Positions 55,212 through 64,000 of a DNA stretch of 64,000 bases are shown here, piece by piece. Numbering within the stretch: the stretch's first letter is position 1; each line of letters opens with the position of its first letter. Origin of the DNA: Symbiodinium kawagutii (Eukaryota; Sar; Dinophyceae; Suessiales; Symbiodiniaceae); assembly GCA_009767595.1 (NCBI GenBank), contig VSDK01027004.1, positions 1,916 to 65,915 on the forward strand. Reading direction: 5' to 3'. The notes beneath the pieces were generated by a model, which ran no database searches, was not told the DNA's origin, and saw only the letters and a list, made by a program, of their open reading frames with translations. A program made the position numbers and the translations under genes.

Positions 55212-55420
55212 TTTCTTAAAGTAGGGGACCCTTTAATCCATCCTTGTCTTCCCGTTTCTAACGGTAAACCATCCATAATTTTGGGGTCGCATATTTAACC
55301 CTATCCTTCCAGTTACCTCTAATAGTAGGTAACCAGCTGGTTTCTACCATTGTTTTTTAGGGTTGGTTACCTACTACAGCTCGGTAACTGGTTGCGGGTA
55401 GGGTAAGAAACTACCATTTC
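55212..55420. mobile_element. M1 element nested inside an M2 element
   Basis: The M2 left end GGTGTTTCTTAAAGTAGGGG starts at 55212. Its right end (TTAAGAAACTACCA) is split at TTAA by a complete M1 copy (55299-55403, CCCTATCCTTCCAGTTACC to GGTAACTGGTTGCGGGTAGG). TAA is present on both sides of M1, consistent with a 3-bp target duplication. Confidence 0.7.
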
Positions 55421-55471
55421 CCAACTCCTTCACCCCCACAGCATGATCATCTGTAGCTTCCCCTGAAGCAG

Positions 55472-55602
55472 GGCACGTTGCGGTCACGAAACGCGCCATG
55501 ACCATCGGCGACATCACTATCCACGACTACTTCACCCCTGAGCTTCAGAACCAGTTGAGGCGCAAGAATGATTTGGCAGATGATGGAAATACACGTCGGT
55601 AG
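55472..55602 (+). CDS. Probable exon of unknown protein
   Basis: From GAAGCAG|GG the plus strand codes HVAVTKRAMTIGDITIHDYF, TPELQNQLRRKNDLADDGNT and RR. It ends either at TAG (55600-55602) or at the donor CGTCG|GTAGTC two bases earlier. GC-biased third positions. The 75-codon minus-strand frame over it is a shadow. No family recognised. Confidence 0.52.
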
Positions 55603-55969
55603 TCGAAGCAGTTGAACATCACCATATTTTTCGGAGAAACCCGGGCAAACCAACAATATTTGGTGGATGTCCATTGCTACATCACCAAAGGGTAGTTTTT
55701 TTTTGAGCCCAAGGCCCGATGATTTAGATTGATGAAGTGACTGCCAGTAGCCAAGCGGATTGAACGAGGTCAGCTAAAATGATGTACCAGTGCCATTTGC
55801 ACATGCTTCAATCAGGGAAATGGAGCTCTTGATTGTATCGAATAGTGAGAAGCCCAGAGTTCATGCATTTGTCTTGTCAATATGACAGTGGTGCCATGTT
55901 AGATGGGAAATCAACTGGGAGATTTCATGAAATTGCATGCACATGTGTGCAAGTTTGTCGACACATGCA

Positions 55970-56049
55970 CTCACTCACACACTCACTCACTCACTCACTC
56001 ACTCACTCACTCACTCACTCACTCACTCACTCACTCACTCACTCACTCA

Positions 56050-56104
<55 letters not shown>
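55970..56104. repeat. ACTC microsatellite switching to CTTA microsatellite
   Basis: About 19 ACTC units (55971-56048) are followed without spacer by about 14 CTTA units. Both give open frames of the HSLTHSLT and LLTYLLTY type. Confidence 0.96.
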
Positions 56105-56189
56105 TAGTAAGTTGCCACCAGATAGAATATGAAGTAATTCGGACTTTTGAATTAGTCTATATTCTAACTGCAAGCCAAAAAAATTTGCC

Positions 56190-56550
56190 TGTTGGCCTAT
56201 GCAGATAGAATGTTATGCAGATAGAATATAATTCTTAAAGCTACTTGTAGAAGTATATTGGCTGAAGTGCAAATCACAATGCAAAGATGAGCATCATGTA
56301 TTTCACATGTAAACGAAGAATGCAGTTTGACACTATATGCAGAAAGTACCGCACATACACTGAATATATAAACTCTAAATGTACATATTACTTTATGTAT
56401 GTAGATTATTGGCATATTCTATTTGGATGTCAAAATCCATATTCTATCTGCATATTTTGATGTCGTTCATATTCCAACTGCACGGCCTGGTGAATTACTT
56501 TTTGGACGTCCAAACCGTATTCTATCTGCAAGTAATTCAAAAACCCATAT
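56190..56550. repeat. Dispersed CATATTCTATCTGCA motif
   Basis: CATATTCTATCTGCA or its reverse complement TGCAGATAGAATAT occurs about nine times at irregular spacing between the two tetranucleotide arrays. Confidence 0.75.
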
Positions 56551-56567
56551 TCTATCTCCTAGCAACT

Positions 56568-56735
<168 letters not shown>

Positions 56736-57090
56736 ACACACATGTGCACGTGCGTTTTCTTACACTCATGCCAATTTTGATACACAAACAAGTTGGTGGA
56801 TCACTTATCCTCAGTGGTCCCAGTTGGATGAGAAGCTGCCCACCAGTGAAGGTGCACTACGTCACTCAGGCGCTGAGCATCTATATCCAACTATGGGTCA
56901 CAAACGTGTCACCATATGCTACCAAGGAAGCTCAACCTGCTAACCTTGGTACTTAGTAACTGTTAGTCAATCCTGCTTACAGGGCTTATCAGCCACCAAA
57001 TTTGGCACCCATGCTAATATCCAGGTTATAACCCTTCACATCCAAGTATACCACCAATGGTTTCCTGGTTTAGCCTTTGATGCTGCTGAC

Positions 57091-57210
57091 ATATGGCTGT
57101 GGGTCAAAAACCCGTACCCCTGGTTCCCCTATCATTAACCATTGTTTCCCTTGTTATTGTTGGTCATTATCACCCATTACTGGTTGGCTAATATTGACCC
57201 ATAGCCATAT
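57091..57210. mobile_element. M4 element 17 bp before the EF-hand exon
   Basis: ATATGGCTGTGGGTCAAAAA at the left and ATTGACCCATAGCCATAT at the right, in opposite internal orientation to the copy at 4983. Confidence 0.75.
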
Positions 57211-57227
57211 GTCGCTCATCGCCCCAG

Positions 57228-57276
57228 GGAAGCGTTCGCGGAGTTTGATACCAGTGGCGATGGCCTCATTGGCAAG
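57228..57276 (+). CDS. EF-hand exon 1 (calcium-binding, calmodulin-like)
   Basis: From CGCCCCAG|G the plus strand codes EAFAEFDTSGDGLIGK and ends AAG|GTCAGA in phase 0. It supplies the E helix (EAFAEF) and the first ten residues of a 12-residue EF-hand loop, D-T-S-G-D-G-L-I-G-K. The loop has Asp at 1, Ser at 3, Asp at 5, Gly at 6 and Ile at 8, as in functional calcium sites. The missing positions 11-12 come from the next exon. Confidence 0.7.
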
Positions 57277-58104
57277 GTCAGAGAACTGGGGTCTTCGAAA
57301 GCTGGGGTGTGTTTGGCAGAGTTATGGGCCAAACATGGCCAATATTGATACAATGTTGTTTTTAAGATCATTGTATGATCATTGTAGTTGTTGTCAAGAT
57401 CATTGTTGTTTAAGATCATCAACATGGGCCAAACATGGCCAACATTACTCAACGTGTTAAGGAACTAACTCGATGGTGTGTTGTTTTTGAACTATCTTTC
57501 TCCTTATGGCAAGGAATTCGAAGAATCTGGAAACACAGTCTTAGGGCGTGTGGAAAACGGCCACACTGGGGTTCCGATTGGACCAAGCATCACTAACTGA
57601 TTCGATGACTACGCTAGGACTAGTCTGGGATTAGGGCTTCTTCCTTGGGTCTTTGGTCTACCTGTAGTGTCAGTCCAACTTCGCGGGTCAAAGATCTACC
57701 CATCCATTGATCTTGTCTTTTGTCGTTTCAGCGAGTCATTTTTCAGTGAAAACATGTCAGCTAAGTATGTCAACAATTGTCTTTTTGAATTTATTTCATT
57801 ATTTCAGTCCAATCTAGCTGAAAACCACCAAGTATCGATTGATCTATTTAACTGTTTATCCATCCATTCATCTCAAGGTCTAATATATTCATCAATGCCC
57901 TCCTCTCCTCTCCCCTCCTTGCTTATCCTTTTCCCTCACTTGATCTATTCAGTCTATCCAGTCTAGCCTATCTAGCGACCAAGCGTTGATTCAGTCTGTC
58001 AGTCTACCTATCCTATCAATCCTGGGCTACCCATGGCTACCCTACCTATTTCCATGCGTACTTACTGCATTGACGCATCCGCAACTGAACCAGCACCGGA
58101 CCAG

Positions 58105-58179
58105 GAAGAGTTATGCGAGCTCTTCGCGAAGTTAGGCAAAAGTCTCACCAACAAACAGGCCGATAGCGTCCTACGAGAG
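58105..58179 (+). CDS. EF-hand exon 2, completes the calcium loop
   Basis: From GGACCAG|GAA in phase 0 the plus strand codes EELCELFAKLGKSLTNKQAD then SVLRE. Spliced to exon 1 the loop becomes DTSGDGLIGKEE, with the obligatory Glu at position 12, followed by a calmodulin-like F helix (ELFAKLGKSLT). The preceding intron (57277-58104, 828 nt) ends in a long pyrimidine-rich tract (57890-58040). I end the exon at CGAGAG|GC, a GC donor; the frame stays open further (to 58332), so the end is uncertain. Confidence 0.7.
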
Positions 58180-58259
58180 GCTGCTTGGCAGCAGGACCCA
58201 CGGTTGAGACCGCGTGGTGAGGCACCTATGCATGGGGTTAGGATAGATGGAAAGGCCTT

Positions 58260-58586
58260 TCATGGGCCTCGCACGTGTGTTGTGAACGACTTTCTTTGGG
58301 GTTGTGTTGCGCATCTATCAGTTTGTAAATGAACACGTTCACTAAAAATCAAGGCGGGTACACGCGCACCCATGGCAGAGATCATGGTTCCACCATTGGA
58401 ACCAGGGACCACCAACAGCAGCCCAGAAAGCTGGGTCCCTGGATAGTCCATAGCTTGTTCTTGGCTAGTGCTTCCAGGTTGGTTGGCGCAAGCATTTTCT
58501 AGGGCAAGTTGCAAAAACCACCTGCCAGGTGAATTATTGCGCAAACGAAGTATAGCGTTTTTTTCCAGGCAAAGCCTCGTATTCAT
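58260..58586 (-). CDS. Unassigned open frame, 108 codons
   Basis: ATG at 58586 (minus) opens MNTRLCLEKNAILRLRNNSP, GRWFLQLALENACANQPGST, SQEQAMDYPGTQLSGLLLVV and PGSNGGTMISAMGARVPALI. It is protein-like but antisense within the EF-hand gene, so it may be an inserted fragment. No motif recognised. Confidence 0.28.
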   Translation of the reverse strand: MNTRLCLEKNAILRLRNNSPGRWFLQLALENACANQPGSTSQEQAMDYPGTQLSGLLLVVPGSNGGTMISAMGARVPALIFSERVHLQTDRCATQPQRKSFTTHVRGP

Positions 58587-59551
58587 GGAGCCCTGTTTCT
58601 GGCGATCAATCTGTGCGCTCCCGGCATCCTCAAGCAGTTCTTATCATTGTTGTGGGACAGAACCAAGATTGACATGCCTGAAAATTCGAAATGATATCAA
58701 GGATCGCGATGAAAACAAGATGCAAAAGGATCCATGATCCTCACAACCGATCCAAAAAATCCAGGCAGAAAAATTGAAGGACTCAATTAATTTATGTGAT
58801 TATTTGTGTTTATTTGACGAGTCAACCCTTGACAGTGGCAATTTCCGAAGTGAGCTGGGCAACTCTCCACATGCATCACATGCAAACGTTGTGGGTTCAA
58901 CCCGTTTTGCGTTCATTAGGTGAGCAACCCTCTGGCGAACCGCAGCTCCCTCCCGCCAGACATGATACTCCGCAGTTAAACGAAGGAGCCGAAGATTTGC
59001 ACCATGATATACTTTATGGATTGCCTCTAACAGTAACTAGGGTACCTTCTTTATCCTCCTGGAGTAGATATAATATTATAAGAGTGACTAAGATATACTA
59101 TTATAATCTATTCTAACCCTCCTGGAGTAACTGAATTACCATGATGAATATATAGTTATAATCTATTCTAATAGATTATAAACTCCAGGAGTGTTATCTA
59201 CATAGGATATACTATTATAATCTACTCTAACCCTCCTGGAGTAGATAGAATATCTCCTATGTTTGATATTCAAACCTGTTACCCGTTGGGCATGGCAACC
59301 AATTTGATGGTCTATCCACTCCAGGATTCCATAGCTTCAGAATGGGGATCATCAGCTTGGCTTAGTTTTTGTAGGAGCTTGATGAAAATGATTGTAGTGT
59401 TGCTGGATGATGAGACCTGGTTCACTTGCGCTGGCATTCAGAAGCTATGACTGAAATTTGGTGACCTTGATCAACCACGATGAGGGTGCCCATCGATGAT
59501 GGTTGCCACCCCCTTGCAACACAGGACCAGTTTAGGAGAATAACGAACTGT

Positions 59552-59650
59552 TACCCTTTGGTAAACTAACCTGGCAATGGAAAATCCATCATTTATTGGT
59601 GGTTCCCAGGGTTTCACTCGAAAATATGGTTAAAATCCATTATGATTCGG
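59552..59650. mobile_element. M5 element, left part
   Basis: TTACCCTTTGGTAAACTAAC then CTGGCAATGGAAAATCCATC and CAGGGTTTCACTCGAAAATA; the right inverted end is not recognisable. Confidence 0.6.
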
Positions 59651-60533
59651 TGAAGGACTGTGGACCGAGGGTACGACCCCCTTTTATTAACCATCTACTA
59701 ACCATCTATGTCAGAAGGGTGGTTCGACCGTCAACCAGTTATACCGCAGGGTGCTCTGTGTACCTACCTCCCAGTCCCCAGGTTGACAAGGATTCCAACG
59801 GTGCAATCGCAACTCAGCTGACGTGCTTAAGCAGAGGAGGAGAAATGCCCTCTCCATGATGAGCCAGTGCCACAAAGTGCATTCCATTCTTCACGATTGA
59901 TTGGTTGATGGTTGTATAAAAGTACTATCACTAATGATCTTAACAATTAAGAAGCTTTATCAATGTTGTGTCACTGACACTAATTGATTGATCTGATTTA
60001 TTGTTGACTGGTGGTTGATTTGATACATGTTTTTTTTTAAAATAAGTATCTATACCTTTGCTTGCACCACCCAGTGTTAAAAGCGTTGTTGATTGGTTGT
60101 AGCTTGCGGTTGCTGTTTTGTTGGTTGCTGCCCCGTGGTTACCACCCCTGCTTTTGGATGAAGTTACCCACGACAAATTTCTCTCACAAACCAAGGGGAC
60201 CCCTGATGGTTCCAAGTGAAACAAACCCAGGGCACTACAGAGATCAGCATGATCAAATCCTTGGGTCATTCACCCAGCGGTAACCTGTACAGGAAGCAAC
60301 AAACAGTGCGTGTCAAGGTTTCTATAGTAGTTCCTACTGTAACCATCATGAGTGATGGCTAACCAATTACCAACCAGCTATATATACATCATAGCTACTT
60401 ACCATCGTATATTAGTCGTTCAGCATTGACCTCCGAGGGTTGGTTGCTTCCTGCTCGTACCCTTACCCCGTGCTGGACCTCACGCCGACCTCAGCCGTCT
60501 TGGGGTAGCTACGATGTTCACCACGGCGCCGAG

Positions 60534-60563
60534 GACTTTGAGGAGTTGTGTTATTTGGAGATC
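60534..60563 (+). CDS. Possible small EF-hand-related exon
   Basis: From GCCGAG|GAC the plus strand codes DFEELCYLEI before ATC|GTGATG. DFEELCYL resembles the end of an EF-hand loop and F helix (IDFEEFCYLM), and the place and strand suit the EF-hand gene. Very short; the surrounding frame is open from 60426 to 60848, so it could equally be part of a longer unassigned exon. Confidence 0.25.
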
Positions 60564-61778
60564 GTGATGTCTGGGGCCACTTGTCACGTTGGCGGGATGC
60601 CTGCCCGTGTCAGCTTGCCAGAGAGCCAACAGATGCACTCCCCCCCTCCCCTGGTGTTATTCACACAGCCAGGAGGGTGTAGAACGACCGTTTTGAGTTC
60701 GGATAAACATGTTCACGGCGATGATTTTCCATGCCCATGGTTATGTAAGATGGAGTACATTTCCTCTGGAGGCAGCTGTGGAAATCCAGCATGTGTGGCG
60801 TTGCCTGTGCGAGAGGCTGATTTCTATTCTGAAATCACCCCGTTGTAAGCTGGCTGTAATGGATTCAAAGCTGATTGTTCAGCTTTCAGTTGGAGCCCAT
60901 CGCTATGGTTCGGTTTTTTTCGTCTATTGTCACGGTACGCCCAACATTGACCCAGCCAATCATAGTAATAAATAGATGCAGAGTGGCACCTCTGAAGGAA
61001 GTCAACTACAATAACAGCCACGGGACCATACTTGAAATGGTCATGAATTCATGAATCAATGTTTTTCATTCAGTAGTGACCCTTCATCACAACCGGTTCT
61101 TCAACCATGCGGCACCAGCCTGGTGACATAACCACATAGTCACGTAGTCCCGGGGCATATTTTCTGTGGACATGGCAATGTTGGCGGATCTTGAGAGGCC
61201 CGCCGTCCAATGGTGGATTTGCATGCATATATGTATCCATGCATTTCCATTTGCAAACATACACGTTCGTGAACATGTGTTTCTTATATGATGCTTAGAT
61301 ATAAGTGCTGAACAATTTTCGTAAAGGTGTGTGTGGTGTGCATTTTCTCTTGTTGGTATATGTGTGTTTTGCATTGCTATACACAGATTTGTGATGCTGA
61401 ACAAGCCAGTTTCCAAGACTGTAGCGCCCCTAGGGCGCTATGTAATATGTTTGAACCTGGATAGCCTACATGTGCATCCACTTCATGAAGCTTATAGGCT
61501 TGGTTGTGCAAAAGAAAGATAATTGCGCAAAAAAGCGTTTCAAGACAGACACATGCACATAGCCACAGGCATACAGTCATTGCAAGCATGGATACGTGCA
61601 TGTTCATGCTTATTAAGCATGGCATTCTATGATTGCAGGCACCCCGGCTGCACCACTAACGATCTTGGAAGTTTCAGAATGGGATCATCTGCGGTGATAT
61701 GAAATGACGAAAGCCAGGGGCAACTGGGGGCTCCAGCGGCGAAAGCTACGGCAGCTTTACCAAGTTTGCTTAGCTATC

Positions 61779-61879
61779 CCCTACCCTTCCAGTTACCATT
61801 ATAGTAGGTAACCAACCCCAAACAGTAATGGTAGAAACCAGCTGGTTACCTACTATATAGGAAACTGGAAGCATAGGGT
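61779..61879. mobile_element. M1 inverted-repeat element
   Basis: CCCTACCCTTCCAGTTACC to GGAAACTGGAAGCATAGGG, flanked by TAT on both sides. Confidence 0.8.
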
Positions 61880-62295
61880 ATCACCAATGCCAATGCTGTT
61901 CATCCGCGATGCCTAGTGCATCATGGCACTAGGCCCCACATCTGTGACCCATCTCTTTGCTGAACGCAGAATCGTGAAACGTGGATGCCACGGTGTACCG
62001 CCGTGGCCACTGATTTTCCCATGTTCGTCAACCACTAATTTGCCAGTATTGATATTTATTGGTTATTCCAATCCAGAATTCGATGATTCACCAACCATCA
62101 GTCAACCATTCACCATCAATCCACCAATCAATCAGTGTTATTGTGGCCATGATTAACCCATATTACCCACCATTGCTAACAATTGTGAACCATGATTTTA
62201 TAACTATTCCTAAACTTTCCTTTAACCATTCACCAACCAATACTCAACTTGGGCAACCATGAATCCATCCATCAATCATTGATCAACCATTCATT

Positions 62296-62410
62296 TACCC
62301 TCTGGTAAACTAACATGGCAATGGAAAATCCACCAATTATTGCTGGTTTCCCAGGGTTTCTCTACAAAATATGGTGATTTTCCATTGCTATGTTAGTTTA
62401 CCAGAGTGTA
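62296..62410. mobile_element. M5 inverted-repeat element, complete, 24 bp before an exon
   Basis: TACCCTCTGGTAAACTAACA at the left and GTTAGTTTACCAGAGTGTA at the right, nearly perfect inverted ends. The next exon starts at 62435. Confidence 0.8.
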
Positions 62411-62434
62411 ACCATTCCTTTAACCATTCACCAG

Positions 62435-62563
62435 CCGCGGATCGACCCATTGACCGCGCCTTGGATCCGAGTCCTCGCGCCCCGTCGCGAGGCCAAGCCG
62501 CGGGCGGATCTCATTGACTACACCACCTACCTCTACGCCGCTTGGCGCCGCAAATGGTGGCAG
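62435..62563 (+). CDS. Exon upstream of the EF-hand-like exon
   Basis: From TTCACCAG the plus strand codes RIDPLTAPWIRVLAPRREAK, PRADLIDYTTYLYAAWRRKW and WQ, ending CAG|GTTGGT in phase 0. It is a sharply bounded GC-rich island in AT-rich DNA. Its phase matches the exon at 63040 across a 476-nt intron. The Tyr/Trp/Arg-rich peptide is not recognised. The minus-strand frame over it is a shadow. Confidence 0.58.
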
Positions 62564-63039
62564 GTTGGTTTCGTTGTAGCACCAGGGGTTGAGGTTGGGT
62601 GCCTCCGGGTCGGTGAACACATTTGACATATGTTGTCTGTTATTTTATGTGTATATATATATATATATATCTCTGTGTGTGTGTGTATTATATGAATGCT
62701 TATTTACATGTTTGTTTATCTGTTGGTTGAGTGACATACAGTTATATAATATTTAGAATTGATATCCATCTCTATATACTTACATTATTAGTCAGAGAAG
62801 GAGATACACAAAAAAGATGTTGATTTGAGTGTTTGTTGGATGTGACGTTGCGACGTTGCTATGTAGACACGGCTATTTCGTTTGTACGTGTATGTGTGCA
62901 TCGCTATAGGTAGATCATGGTAGATCTGTGCGATTCTTTTTGAGCCATCCTTTCTAACCATCCTTGCCATAGCTACGGCCTTCACCTAAAAACCGGTCCT
63001 CCGGTCCTCCCTGGTTTCGCGAAGCGTCCGCGTCCCTAG

Positions 63040-63170
63040 GATGACACGGTGAAACAGCTGCAGCAGTGGTTCTCCCTGCATGACATGAGCGAAGAAGGGC
63101 GGATCGCCACAGAAGCAGCGCAGACTCTGGGTGCATCAGTTGCGGCGCTCGCGGCAGTTTTTTTTGGCCG
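63040..63170 (+). CDS. EF-hand-like exon, degenerate loop
   Basis: From CGTCCCTAG|GAT the plus strand codes DDTVKQLQQWFSLHDMSEEG, RIATEAAQTLGASVAALAAV and FFGR, ending GCCG|GTGAGC, a near-consensus donor. WFSLHDMSEEGRIATEA fits the EF-hand pattern (hydrophobic helix, D-x-S-x-E-G-x-I), but loop position 12 is Ala where Glu is expected, so calcium binding is doubtful. AAQTLGAS resembles the F helix of calmodulin-like proteins. It probably belongs to the same gene as 57228-58179, over a TE-rich interval. Confidence 0.58.
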
Positions 63171-63279
63171 GTGAGCTGGATCAATGATTGGTTAATGGTT
63201 GACAGGGTTAACCAATCAATTAGCTGGTTAATGACTGATAGGGGATAACAACCAAACACAATAGGGGATATACTGGCTA

Positions 63280-63395
63280 TGGCTATGGGTCAATATTAAC
63301 CATCCAGAAATGGGGTATGATAAGCCACGATTTTGTAGGGAATATAATGGTTGATGATAGTGCACTAGGGGTACAGAGTTTTGACCCACACCTAT
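63280..63395. mobile_element. M4 inverted-repeat element
   Basis: TGGCTATGGGTCAATATTAA at the left and GTTTTGACCCACACCTATG at the right, with the ATAATGGTTGATGATAG middle of M4. Confidence 0.65.
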
Positions 63396-64000
63396 GTTGG
63401 TATAGCTGATGACTATAGCTAATTAGGATGGTTCAGGATGATCGATGAATTGATTGTGGTTACCCAAGTGGCTAATGATGATCAACAAGACTTGATGACT
63501 GATAGTTAATGAGAAATTATTACGATGTAGCTGACGATATTGGTTCGTGCTGTTATGCTTGGTTGCTGAAACTTGACATCCGAGATTATCCAAGTTCACA
63601 AATTGAGGTTTTTCTTCCTAGGATGGCTATAGCGAGGGAGGATGGCGCCCCCAAGTCGGAATTTGAGTATGGGAAACATATCATCCAAACACATCAACGA
63701 ATGATATTAACGAAAAATATCGATATGCCCAGCTGGAGTGGGACTCTTTGGTAAACAGCCATAGGCCATGTGGCGACACGAAAGTCCAAGAGCGACCACC
63801 ATCGGCAACAAGTAAAGGACATTTGCTCAATATAGGAAGTTGAAAATCTAGAAATCACCATTTTATGAATAATTAATGGTAATTAATGGTAATTGCCATT
63901 CATAGTGGTAGTGAACCAACATTAATTACCCCGGGAGTAGCTGCTTGTGGAAGATGCTGCCTTTCGCTGGACCAACCGGGTTGGAAGCCCAGAATCCTCG

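Noticed and set aside
59596..59859. 87-codon plus-strand frame
   Set aside because: Its 5' part is M5 element sequence and the rest has no coding bias.

Overview
The window looks like nuclear DNA of a dinoflagellate, most likely a Symbiodiniaceae-type alga. This is an inference from gene architecture; no marker gene is present. Coding sequence occurs as short GC-rich exons in AT-rich, repeat-packed DNA. Splice acceptors are nearly always AG|G, and donors include GC and GA as well as GT. Recognisable products are ankyrin, EF-hand, BTB/T1 and SR-rich modules. No prokaryotic operon, rRNA, tRNA or CRISPR array was seen. Most exons below were found by joining reading frames by eye, so boundaries are proposals and most functions are unknown.

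Layout. From 1 to 2.9 kb lies a minus-strand gene with many exons and short introns (51-106 nt where resolved), running off the left edge. A second compact minus-strand gene of five exons covers 8.03-9.30 kb, and a possible minus exon lies at 7.4-7.6 kb. Plus-strand exons start at 9.40 kb and recur from 14.8 kb to the right end. The coding strand therefore switches between 9.3 and 14.8 kb. Plus-strand landmarks are a single-exon BTB/T1 protein with an apparent frameshift (15.97-16.55 kb), a terminal exon at 19.2 kb, a gene end at 24.3-25.3 kb, an ankyrin module split over three exons (30.1-31.8 kb), unassigned exons at 43-50 kb including an SR-rich one, a second SR-rich exon at 51.1 kb, and EF-hand exons at 57.2-58.2 and 63.0 kb.

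Repeats. Five families of small terminal-inverted-repeat elements (called M1 to M5 here) occur about 30 times, mostly in introns and between exons. One M2 copy (25089-25212) coincides exactly with an intron, with GT and AG supplied by its own ends, as expected of an introner (intron-generating transposon). M3 ends also read GT...AG, and several M1, M4 and M5 copies stop 10-70 bp before a splice acceptor. From 34.7 to 41.9 kb lies a block of satellites: a 15-bp minisatellite open in five of six frames, a 106-bp repeat, a 73-bp repeat and an AAGTC-type repeat. A decayed LINE reverse transcriptase is embedded in it. Two further blocks (38.4-39.6 and 51.6-53.1 kb) carry an irregularly spaced CATTTTGTAG core. 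Two N runs mark assembly gaps.

Stretches over 300 bases not covered by an entry (for example 3.99-4.97, 10.6-12.3, 21.1-22.6, 26.0-27.8, 32.4-34.7, 41.9-43.0 and 50.1-51.1 kb) contain AT-rich non-coding DNA with TGGTTAATG-like simple repeats. I could not support a gene in them.
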